The translations under genes were made by a program, and so were the position numbers. A stretch of DNA of 28,212 nt, taken from assembly GCA_049792815.1 (NCBI GenBank), contig JBARBG010000104.1, positions 1-28,212 of the forward strand. The letters run 5' to 3'. This document shows, piece after piece, positions 21,337-28,212 of the stretch. Origin of the DNA: DAIDKA01 sp049792815. GTDB taxonomy: Bacteria > Pseudomonadota > Gammaproteobacteria > Steroidobacterales > Steroidobacteraceae. Every line of letters begins with the position of its first letter. Position 1 is the stretch's first letter. The notes under the pieces are model-generated. The model worked only from the letters and a program-made list of their open reading frames with translations, ran no database searches and was not told where the DNA came from.

Positions 21337-21858
21337 ATGGGCAGCGCAAAGAAGTCCGATCTACAGCAACGCCGCAAGGCGCCACTGATCACGCCCACCG
21401 ATCTGGGTGGCGCGGCGTCCAAGAGCATCGCAGGGGGCATGAACGGAATCCTGGCTGATGTGTTCGCGTTGTATCTGAAAACCAAGAATTTCCACTGGCA
21501 CATGAGTGGCCCGCACTTTCGCGACTACCATCTGCTGCTGGACGAGCAGGCCGATCAGCTCTACGCCATGACCGATCCCATCGCCGAGCGCATCCGCAAG
21601 GTTGGCGGCACCACCCTGCGTTCCATCGGCCACATCGCGCGCCTGCAGCGCGTCAAGGACAATGACGCCGACTACGTGGATGCCCAGGACATGCTGGCGG
21701 AGCTGCGCGAGGACAATCAGACCCTGACCGCGCGCCTGCGCGAAGTGCATGAGGTCGTGGATGAACTGAATGACATCGCCACCGCGAGCCTCATCGAAAA
21801 CTGGATCGATGAGACCGAGAGACGCGCCTGGTTCCTGTACGAGGCAAGCCGCCGCTGA
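21337..21858 (+). CDS. dps: Dps-family DNA-binding/ferroxidase protein
   Basis: 173 residues. The ferroxidase site residues are all present: His53 (NFHWHMSG), His65 and Asp69 (YHLLLDE), Asp80 and Glu84 (DPIAER). The N-terminal tail is Lys/Arg-rich (MGSAKKSDLQQRRK), as in Dps proteins that bind DNA. Dps forms a dodecamer that oxidises Fe2+ with peroxide and stores it, limiting Fenton damage. GGAG lies 11 nt before the ATG. It is the last gene of the azoR operon, 18 nt after the VOC gene, and its stop lies 8 nt from that of the convergent methyltransferase-like gene. Normally dps has its own promoter; inclusion here is notable. Confidence 0.93.
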   Translation: MGSAKKSDLQQRRKAPLITPTDLGGAASKSIAGGMNGILADVFALYLKTKNFHWHMSGPHFRDYHLLLDEQADQLYAMTDPIAERIRKVGGTTLRSIGHIARLQRVKDNDADYVDAQDMLAELREDNQTLTARLREVHEVVDELNDIATASLIENWIDETERRAWFLYEASRR

Positions 21859-21866
21859 ACCGGCGA

Positions 21867-22679
21867 TCAGCCCTTGGGCTTGATGAATTTCAGCGTGAAG
21901 CGGTCAGACTCGCCAATGGCCGCATAGCGGGCCCGGTCGGTGTCGCCCTCCGCGAAGCTCGGCGGCAGCGTCCAGACACCTTTGGGATAGTCCTTGGTGT
22001 CCTTGGGATTGCGATTGATGTTGGACTGGTCGAGCAGTCGAAATCCGGCCGACTGGATCAGGTCAATGGCGTACTGTTCGCCGACGTACGCCTGACCCTC
22101 TGTCTTCGGCACGAAGTTTGAATCGTTGTTGCGGTGCTCGACGACACCCAGGATGCCGCCGGGCTTCAGCGCCCGAAAGGCCGCCGCCATCACATCTTTC
22201 TCCATGCCGGCCCAAACCCAGTTGTGGATGTTGCGGAAGGTCACCACCAGGTCGGCGCTGCCGTCCGGCGCGATCTGCATCTTGCCCTTCGCCAGCACCG
22301 TCATCCTCACCTTGTCGTACACCTGCGGGTGCGCCGCCAGCAGGGCCGCAAACTCGGAGTTATATTGCTTATCCTCGGGCGAGGTCGAGTCCGGATCCAT
22401 CGCCGCCGCGTAGAGCGTCCCGCGGTCATGCAGATAGGGGGCGAGGATCTCGGTATACCAGCCGCCAAAGGGCCACAGCTCCACCACCGTCATATTCGGC
22501 TTGATGCCGAAGAAGCCCAGGGTCTCCAGGGGGTGACGGTACGGGTCGCGGGCCTTGTCGGCCGCCGGGCGGAAGCTGCTGCTGATGGCGGCCTCGAGCT
22601 TCGGGTCGACATTACCGGAGGCCAGCGCGGGCCCCGCAGCCAGTACCAGCGCCGCCAAGGCCATCTGCACGAGTCTCAT
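21867..22679 (-). CDS. Exported class I methyltransferase-fold protein (COG4798-like)
   Basis: 270 residues. A clear Sec signal peptide spans about residues 1-21 (MRLVQMALAALVLAAGPALASG), so the mature protein should be periplasmic. The rest has a methyltransferase-like layout: MTVVELWPFGGWYTEIL at motif I (Gly-poor compared with the usual ELGxGxG), LVVTFRNIHNWVWAG at motif IV and AFRALKPGGILGVVEHR. This matches a group of predicted methyltransferases with signal peptides. SAM is not known to be available in the periplasm, so catalysis is doubtful or a different ligand is used. It stands alone, divergent from the LLM oxidoreductase (48 bp between starts). Confidence 0.85.
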   Translation of the reverse strand: MRLVQMALAALVLAAGPALASGNVDPKLEAAISSSFRPAADKARDPYRHPLETLGFFGIKPNMTVVELWPFGGWYTEILAPYLHDRGTLYAAAMDPDSTSPEDKQYNSEFAALLAAHPQVYDKVRMTVLAKGKMQIAPDGSADLVVTFRNIHNWVWAGMEKDVMAAAFRALKPGGILGVVEHRNNDSNFVPKTEGQAYVGEQYAIDLIQSAGFRLLDQSNINRNPKDTKDYPKGVWTLPPSFAEGDTDRARYAAIGESDRFTLKFIKPKG

Positions 22680-22713
22680 GAATCGGCTCCCAGCGGGTGA
22701 TTCGGCGCGTCAG

Positions 22714-22719
22714 TATACT
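22714..22719 (+). promoter_or_regulatory. -10-like hexamer TATACT close to the LLM oxidoreductase start
   Basis: TATACT is followed by 8 nt and the ATG at 22728, with no Shine-Dalgarno. This is the best -10 match of the leaderless-type arrangements in the window; the -35 is not recognisable. Confidence 0.45.
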
Positions 22720-22727
22720 TCAGCGCA

Positions 22728-23732
22728 ATGAGGGTTCCGTTTTCGGTCCTGGATCTGTCACCGATTGTCGCCGGCGGCACCGCCGCGGACGCATTGCGCA
22801 ATTCCCTGGACCTTGCGCGCCATGTGGAGGCACTGGGCTACCAGCGCATCTGGCTGGCCGAGCACCACAACATGTCCGGCATCGCAAGCGCCGCCACCGT
22901 GGTGGTGATGGCCCACATTGCGGCCGGAACCCATCGCATACGGGTCGGCTCGGGCGGCATCATGTTGCCGAATCATGCGCCGCTGGTGGTGGCCGAGCAG
23001 TTCGGTACCCTGGCAACGCTGTATCCGGAGCGCATCGATCTGGGACTGGGTCGGGCGCCCGGCACCGACATGCTCACGGCACGGGCCTTGCGGCGCGATC
23101 TTGCCACCAGTGCCGAGAACTTCCCGCAGGATGTGCTGGAGCTGCAGGGCTATTTCGAGCCCAGCGTTCCCGGCCAGGCCATCCGCGCCATTCCCGGCGA
23201 GGGCCTGCGTGTGCCGTTGTGGATACTGGGGTCGAGCCTCTTCGGTGCGAGCCTGGCGGCGGCGCTGGGCCTGCCGTTCGCCTTCGCCTCACACTTTGCT
23301 CCGGATGCCCTGATGCCGGCGCTCGAGATCTATCGCTCGCGTTTCAAACCCTCGCGGCAGCTGGCGCAGCCGTATGCCATGGTGGCTGTGAACATCATCG
23401 CCGCGGACTCGGATGCGGAGGCGCGCTTTCTGTTCACCTCCCTGCAGCAGGCCTTTGTGCGCCTGCGACGCGGCGAGCCCGGCCCCTTGCCGGCGCCGGT
23501 CGCGGACCTTGAGACGATCAGCGGCGACATCGAGCGCGCCGGCCTGGCGCAGGCCCTGGAGTGTTCGTTTGTCGGCAGCGTGGCCACGGTGGCGCACGGA
23601 CTGCGGGCCTTTCTGGCCAAAACCGCGGCGGATGAACTTATCATCAGTGGTCATATCCACGACCATCAGGCGCGACTGCGCTCCTTTGAACTGGCGGCGC
23701 AGGTGCGTGACAGCCTTGCGGCGGAACATTAG
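22728..23732 (+). CDS. LLM-class (luciferase-like) flavin-dependent oxidoreductase
   Basis: 334 residues. Single-component-type members of the bacterial luciferase superfamily use reduced FMN to oxygenate or oxidise substrates. Seen: the VLDLSPIVAG start, the RIWLAEHHNM block, RVGSGGIMLPNHAPLVVAEQFGTL, PERIDLGLGRAPGTD and LWILGSSLFGASLAAALGLPFAFASHF. These are the hallmark blocks of the YhbW/MsnO8-like branch, whose substrates are mostly unknown. It could serve the adjacent NRPS pathway as a tailoring enzyme, but its base composition resembles the chromosome to the left, and it is common outside biosynthetic clusters. A 216-bp gap separates it from the NRPS gene. Confidence 0.92.
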   Translation: MRVPFSVLDLSPIVAGGTAADALRNSLDLARHVEALGYQRIWLAEHHNMSGIASAATVVVMAHIAAGTHRIRVGSGGIMLPNHAPLVVAEQFGTLATLYPERIDLGLGRAPGTDMLTARALRRDLATSAENFPQDVLELQGYFEPSVPGQAIRAIPGEGLRVPLWILGSSLFGASLAAALGLPFAFASHFAPDALMPALEIYRSRFKPSRQLAQPYAMVAVNIIAADSDAEARFLFTSLQQAFVRLRRGEPGPLPAPVADLETISGDIERAGLAQALECSFVGSVATVAHGLRAFLAKTAADELIISGHIHDHQARLRSFELAAQVRDSLAAEH

Positions 23733-23924
23733 CACCGCGCGGAATTTGAACTGTGTCTCGCTTTTGGCGGCAGCTGGGCAGGAGGGCAGGGTCTGTTTGC
23801 CTCCCGGCGCGTGCGTTTTCTGTAGAATTCGAGAAGCTTTCAGCAGGATTACTTGATGACCAGTCCATATGATGCTGACATGAGGCCAAAATCCCTGGCC
23901 GCAGCAGATCCCCCCTCAGGCCGA

Positions 23925-23943
23925 TAAGGGTCAAAAACCCTTA
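23925..23943. promoter_or_regulatory. Perfect 7-5-7 inverted repeat directly before the NRPS start
   Basis: TAAGGGT-CAAAA-ACCCTTA ends 5 nt before the ATG at 23949, in the zone where a ribosome binds. It could be a repressor operator or an RNA hairpin limiting initiation. No AGGAGG-like element is present; the remaining 190 bp upstream show no convincing promoter. Confidence 0.5.
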
Positions 23944-23948
23944 AGCCC

Positions 23949-26900
23949 ATGGAACGACGGTTAACCGCGGCCCTGTTCGCATCGCCCTCAGCAACGCGGC
24001 TGCCGCTTTCCGTTGCGCAAACCGGAGTCTGGCTTGCGCAGAAGCTGGTGCCTGAAGAGCCGTTGTACAACATCGGCGGCTATGTCGAAATCTTCGGTGA
24101 AGTGGACCAACCGGTGCTGGACCTGGCTATTAGCCAGGTCGTGCAGCAAGCAGATTCCTTGCGCTACCAGTTCGTGGACACGGCGGAAGGACCCCGGCAG
24201 GTCATCTCGTCAGTCACCGGCGTCGATCTGCAGCTGGCGGACTTCAGTACGAGCACGAATCCACGGGCCGATGCCATGGCATGGATGCGCAGCGTCAGCG
24301 ACACACATTTCGACCTAGCGTCGAGCCCTCTTTACCGCATTGCGTTGCTCAAGGTTGGAGAGGAGCGGTATTTCTGTTTCGGCATTTTCCATCACCTCGT
24401 CACCGACTTCTTTGGGATCATCCTGCTGTTGCAACAAGTCGCGGCGCGCTATACCGCGTTGCTCAAGCGATCAACCGCGCCGCCGCTGGATCTCACGCCC
24501 TGGTCACAGATTCTTCAGGAGGAAGAGGAGTATCGGACGTCGGCGCGCTATTTAAAGGATCGCGCATTCTGGATTCAGAAGCTGCAGGGTCGTCCGGAGG
24601 CGGTCACACTGTCCGGGCAGCCGCCCGGCTGGCCTTCCGCCACGATCGAGCATCAGGCCAGCATTCCCGGATCGACCTTCCAGCGGCTTGAGGATCTGGG
24701 GACGGTGTGCCGAGTGGGCGTCGTGGGGGTATTGTTTGCCGCACTTGCCGTGTACCTCTCACGGCTGAGCGGCCAGCGCGACCTGCTCCTGGGCATGCCC
24801 GTCGCGGGGCGCATCGGCCCGAAGCATCATCGCAGTACTGGCTTAATGGCCAACGTGGTGCCACTGCGCCTGCAGATTGGCCAGGATGCTCAATTTACCG
24901 ACTTGCTGCGTCAGGTCGGGACGCGCCTGCGGGAAGCGTTTCGCCACCAGCGGTATGGGTCGAGCGAATTGCGTGCCGACCTGGACCTGGCCGCCAATGA
25001 ACCGAATGTATTCGGTCCGCAACTCAATTTTCTGCCCAGCTTCGCGCCGCTTTACTTTGGCGGTCATGGCGCACGACCCCATCTGTTTACCAATTCGCGA
25101 ACCGTCGAAGACCTCAGAATCACAGTGCATGCAAACGAGAGTGGCCTTGATGCCATGATTCAGATCAGCGCGAATGCGGAACGCTACGACGCTCCCACCC
25201 TGCGCGCGTACGAACACAATCTACTGAAAATGCTTGTCGCGATTGCCGAGAGCCCCAACCTGCCGGTGGCTCTGCTGCCGATCATTCACGACGAGAAACT
25301 TCTGCGCCGCGCCGAACAGCGGGTGAAGCCAGGCGACAATCGGGCGCGGGCCACTTTGAATCGGCCGGCCTACGAGCCACCGCAGACGCCGACCGAGGTC
25401 CAGCTGGCTTCGCTTTGGTGCCAGGTGTTGCATCGCGAGCGGCTGGGACGAGCCGACAATTTCTTCCATCTTGGCGGGCATTCATTGGCTGCCCTGCAGG
25501 TGATAGCGCGCGTGCGCGAGTCCTTCGGAGTGGAATTGCCGCTCAAGTCCATATTCGATGCCCGGACGCTTGACGCGTGCGCACGGGCAATCGATGAGCT
25601 GCAGGCGCTGGGCAAGGAACTGCCGATGGCGCCGATCCATTTGATGCCCGGCGAGGGGCCTGCACCGCTGTCTTGCTCCCAGGAGCGGATGTGGCTGATT
25701 CAGTGTATCAATCCGCAAACGACCGCCTACAACATGGCCGCGGCAATGTGGCTTCACGGGGTTTTGGATATTGACGCCCTTTCCCGAAGCCTCGATGAAT
25801 TGCTTACGCGACACGAGGTGCTGCGCTCCAGAATCCAGGTCATTGATGACAAACCCTTGCAGATCGTTGATCCGCCCAGCAGCCCGACCTTGAAGGTTCT
25901 CGATCTGCGCGACTGCGCGGACGGGGATGCCGAAGCGGTGCGCCGGGTCGAAGCTGAGTACCGCAGGGTGTTTGATCTTGCAAAGGATCCAGTCCTGCGT
26001 ACCTGCTTATTTCAGACGGCGTCCCACAAACACCTGTTCTGCTTCATCGTCCACCACGTCGCCTGTGACGAGTGGTCAATGGGCGTATTCGGGCGTGACC
26101 TGGCCGCTTTGTACGCGCGGCGCCGTAGCGGTGACAGCGGGCAGCTCGCGCCGCTGCCGGTCAGCTACCGGGACTTTGCCCGCTGGCAGCGAAGTACCGC
26201 GTTTGATGCGCAATTTGAGCGGCAGCTAGGATTCTGGAGGCAACGGCTCGCGGATCTGTGTCCTGTCGAGTTGCCAATCGATCATGCCAGGCCGAAGGCC
26301 TGGACGCTGAATGGTGCCGTGTTGCAGCGACAAATTCCGCCGCACCTGTTCAAGGCAATCGAAGAATTCTCCCGCGGCAGTGGTGCGACGCTGTTCATGA
26401 CGTTGTTCGCAGGATTCGCGGTGTTGTTGCACAGACTGTCTGGCCAGACCGACCTTGCAATCGGTGTGCCCGTCGCGAATCGATCCCATAGCGCACTGGA
26501 AGGGATGATCGGCACTTTTATCAACACCCTCGTAATGCGCACGGATCTGCGCGGTGATCCCGAGTTCCTCGCGTTTGTTGATCAGGTCCGCCGCATTTCC
26601 CTGGAGGCATTTGCGAATCAGGACGTTTCATTTGATCGGCTGGTGCAGGAACTGGGACAGCGAGGGGATCGCAGTCGTGCGCCTTTGACGCAGGTGCTGT
26701 TCAACGTCGCCAATGCGTCCGTCAGTGGTCTCGAGTTTGAAGGCTTGGAGTGGGAGCTGTTGCGAGTGGATCGCGGGGGCGCCCAATTTGAGCTCAGTTT
26801 TTCCGTGGATACCGAACTGACGCGCGAACTGGGGGTCGAATACAACACCGACCTGTTCGAACGCGCGACGATAGAACGACTGGTCGATCAGTATTTCACC

Positions 26901-28212
26901 ATTGTGGAAGCGGCGATTGCCGCACCACACAGCCGGCTCAGCAGACTTGCGCTCTTGCCCCGGGATCAATGGGCACAGCTATGTGGCTGGAATGCGTCGC
27001 AGATGGCGCTTCCGGAGTCGCCAACCTTTCCGCGTCTGTTTGCCGCGCAAGTGGCCCAGTCTGCGAATGACACTTCGCTGACTTTTGAAGGCGCTGCGAT
27101 GTCCTATGCGCAACTGGATGAACACAGCAGTCGGCTGGCACGGCGACTTAGGGCCGCCGGGGTAGGACGTGGCTCGAAGATCGGCGTGTGCATGAATCGC
27201 TCGCCATTGCTGGTGATCTGCCTGCTGGCGGCGCAGAAGTCCGGGGGCGCCTACGTCCCACTGGACCCTGATTTTCCAACAGGGCGTCTCGCGTACATGC
27301 TCGGCGACTGCGCCGCATCGGTTCTGGTCACCGCCGGGCCGGTGCCGGCGGCCCTCAATGTACCCGAGGGTGTCACCGTTCTGGACATTGCTGATCACTT
27401 GCATCAGACCGATGGCGGCTCCGCAGAACCTTTGGAAAATGAGCCGGCGCTGGATGATCTTGCGTATGTGCTGTATACCTCCGGATCTACCGGGCGCCCC
27501 AAGGGTGTCAGTGTCACTCATGGCGCACTGGCAAATTTCCTGCTCTCCATGCGGGAACGTCCCGGGCTTGCCGCCAGCGATGTACTGGCCGCAGTGAGTA
27601 CGATTTCGTTTGATATCGCGGGGTTGGAACTGTACCTGCCCCTGATTGCCGGTGCGCGCATCGAGTTGGTGTCGCGCCCGGTGGCAACCGACGGGCGTGT
27701 GCTGGCGCAGTTGCTCAACGCCAGCGGTGCAACGGTCCTGCAGGCGACGCCGGCGACCTGGCGCATGCTGCTGGAGACGGATTGGCGGCCGGGCGGGAGG
27801 TTTCGTGCGCTCTGTGGCGGCGAAGCGCTCTCGCGCCAGCTCGCTGACGAGATTCTGGACCGTGTCGATGAGCTGTGGAACCTGTACGGGCCGACCGAAA
27901 CGACCATCTGGTCCACGCGGGATCAGGTCAGGCGTGATGGCGCGCCCATCAGCATCGGCGCTCCCATTGGCAATACCCAGGTGCACGTTCTGGATCGGGC
28001 CGGCGAACCTGTTCCCATCGGCATTGTCGGGGAAATTTGCATCGGCGGGGCGGGGGTTGCAGCGGGTTACCTGAACCGGCCCGCGCTGACGGCGGACCGG
28101 TTCGTTCCTGATCCGTTTGCTGCGGTGGCGGGAGGGCGGTTGTATCGGACCGGAGACCTCGGAAGTTGGAATCGGAACGGCAAGTTGTATCACTTCGGGC
28201 GGGTGGACCAAC
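23949..28212 (+). CDS. Nonribosomal peptide synthetase, C-PCP-C-A... (3' end outside window)
   Basis: One uninterrupted frame from the ATG at 23949 (an in-frame stop lies at 23925) to the window edge, 1421 codons so far. C1 (about 15-440) starts LSVAQTGVWLAQ and has HHLVTDFF (148-155); it resembles starter-position C domains such as that of EntF. PCP (about 480-545) has LGGHSL with phosphopantetheine Ser512. No adenylation domain lies between them. C2 (about 565-1000) has SQERMWL, RHEVLRSR, HHVACDEW (702-709), YRDFARWQ and GTFINTLVMR. A (from about 1025) has YTSGSTGRPKG near 1176-1186, SFDIAGLEL, LYGPTETTIW, YRTGDL and FGRVDQ. My alignment to GrsA gives pocket D-I-L-Q-C-G-L-I-W, near the glycine code DILQLGLIWK. 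TTA, CTA, ATA and AGA codons are more frequent than in neighbouring genes. Later domains are not visible. Confidence 0.93.
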   Translation, partial: MERRLTAALFASPSATRLPLSVAQTGVWLAQKLVPEEPLYNIGGYVEIFGEVDQPVLDLAISQVVQQADSLRYQFVDTAEGPRQVISSVTGVDLQLADFSTSTNPRADAMAWMRSVSDTHFDLASSPLYRIALLKVGEERYFCFGIFHHLVTDFFGIILLLQQVAARYTALLKRSTAPPLDLTPWSQILQEEEEYRTSARYLKDRAFWIQKLQGRPEAVTLSGQPPGWPSATIEHQASIPGSTFQRLEDLGTVCRVGVVGVLFAALAVYLSRLSGQRDLLLGMPVAGRIGPKHHRSTGLMANVVPLRLQIGQDAQFTDLLRQVGTRLREAFRHQRYGSSELRADLDLAANEPNVFGPQLNFLPSFAPLYFGGHGARPHLFTNSRTVEDLRITVHANESGLDAMIQISANAERYDAPTLRAYEHNLLKMLVAIAESPNLPVALLPIIHDEKLLRRAEQRVKPGDNRARATLNRPAYEPPQTPTEVQLASLWCQVLHRERLGRADNFFHLGGHSLAALQVIARVRESFGVELPLKSIFDARTLDACARAIDELQALGKELPMAPIHLMPGEGPAPLSCSQERMWLIQCINPQTTAYNMAAAMWLHGVLDIDALSRSLDELLTRHEVLRSRIQVIDDKPLQIVDPPSSPTLKVLDLRDCADGDAEAVRRVEAEYRRVFDLAKDPVLRTCLFQTASHKHLFCFIVHHVACDEWSMGVFGRDLAALYARRRSGDSGQLAPLPVSYRDFARWQRSTAFDAQFERQLGFWRQRLADLCPVELPIDHARPKAWTLNGAVLQRQIPPHLFKAIEEFSRGSGATLFMTLFAGFAVLLHRLSGQTDLAIGVPVANRSHSALEGMIGTFINTLVMRTDLRGDPEFLAFVDQVRRISLEAFANQDVSFDRLVQELGQRGDRSRAPLTQVLFNVANASVSGLEFEGLEWELLRVDRGGAQFELSFSVDTELTRELGVEYNTDLFERATIERLVDQYFTIVEAAIAAPHSRLSRLALLPRDQWAQLCGWNASQMALPESPTFPRLFAAQVAQSANDTSLTFEGAAMSYAQLDEHSSRLARRLRAAGVGRGSKIGVCMNRSPLLVICLLAAQKSGGAYVPLDPDFPTGRLAYMLGDCAASVLVTAGPVPAALNVPEGVTVLDIADHLHQTDGGSAEPLENEPALDDLAYVLYTSGSTGRPKGVSVTHGALANFLLSMRERPGLAASDVLAAVSTISFDIAGLELYLPLIAGARIELVSRPVATDGRVLAQLLNASGATVLQATPATWRMLLETDWRPGGRFRALCGGEALSRQLADEILDRVDELWNLYGPTETTIWSTRDQVRRDGAPISIGAPIGNTQVHVLDRAGEPVPIGIVGEICIGGAGVAAGYLNRPALTADRFVPDPFAAVAGGRLYRTGDLGSWNRNGKLYHFGRVDQ

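Noticed and set aside
23780..23815. Imperfect GGAGGGCA/TGCCTCC stem after the LLM oxidoreductase gene
   Set aside because: Bulged stem and only a weak T-run; could be a poor terminator but evidence is too thin.
24013..24691. Short plus-strand frames in the NRPS region
   Set aside because: They are out of frame with the continuous NRPS reading frame that starts at 23949 and carries all C-domain motifs.
26979..28211. 410-codon minus-strand frame at the right end
   Set aside because: It is antisense to the adenylation domain, whose core motifs are intact on the plus strand.

Overview
The window is a GC-rich, tightly packed chromosomal segment. The gene families present (GlrK/GlrG/GlrR, SrkA, a PrsR-type regulator, Psd, an azoreductase/pirin/DoxX set) point to a gammaproteobacterium, perhaps from the Xanthomonadales/Nevskiales/Steroidobacterales; the order is inference from gene content only. 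I see no tRNA, rRNA, CRISPR array or insertion sequence. No stretch longer than about 220 bp lacks a gene.

Layout. 1-302: C-terminus of a PQQ-type beta-propeller protein. 462-5284: a PrsR-like sigma-54 activator facing a GlrK-GlrG-GlrR sensor operon, the two sets ending on overlapping stop codons. 5351-7946: galE, the stress kinase srkA and a small lipoprotein. 8024-11293: a large PAS-PAS-GAF-PAS-GGDEF-EAL protein. 11297-18041: a membrane/envelope-lipid region with a phospholipid N-methyltransferase-like gene, a DUF218 (ElyC/YdcF) protein, an SDR, phosphatidylserine decarboxylase, a membrane-anchored class III aminotransferase, a histidine-rich membrane protein and a GT4 glycosyltransferase. 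17919-21858: a LysR regulator divergent from an azoR-pirin-doxX-VOC-dps stress operon, with a perfect 19-bp palindrome between them. 21867-23732: an exported methyltransferase-fold protein and a luciferase-like flavin oxidoreductase. 23949-28212 (window end): the start of a nonribosomal peptide synthetase (NRPS) running off the edge.

Most notable points. (1) The two adjacent sigma-54-type activators have complementary lesions: the PrsR-like one lacks key receiver residues but keeps GAFTGA, while the GlrR-like one keeps its receiver but has lost GAFTGA. (2) The NRPS opens C-PCP-C-A, so its first module has no adenylation domain, and both condensation domains lack the Gly of HHxxxDG. Its adenylation pocket reads close to a glycine code. 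(3) An 11-bp-period direct repeat resembling a Pho box precedes the GT4 gene in the lipid region. (4) Three convergent gene pairs overlap tail to tail by 51-123 bp, and several genes without a Shine-Dalgarno have a -10-like hexamer 6-9 nt before the start codon, suggesting leaderless mRNAs.

How the genes work together (inference): two-component and c-di-GMP signalling at the left, phosphatidylethanolamine synthesis and modification in the middle, a quinone/electrophile and peroxide defence operon next, and a secondary-metabolite locus at the right whose base and codon use differ from the rest.
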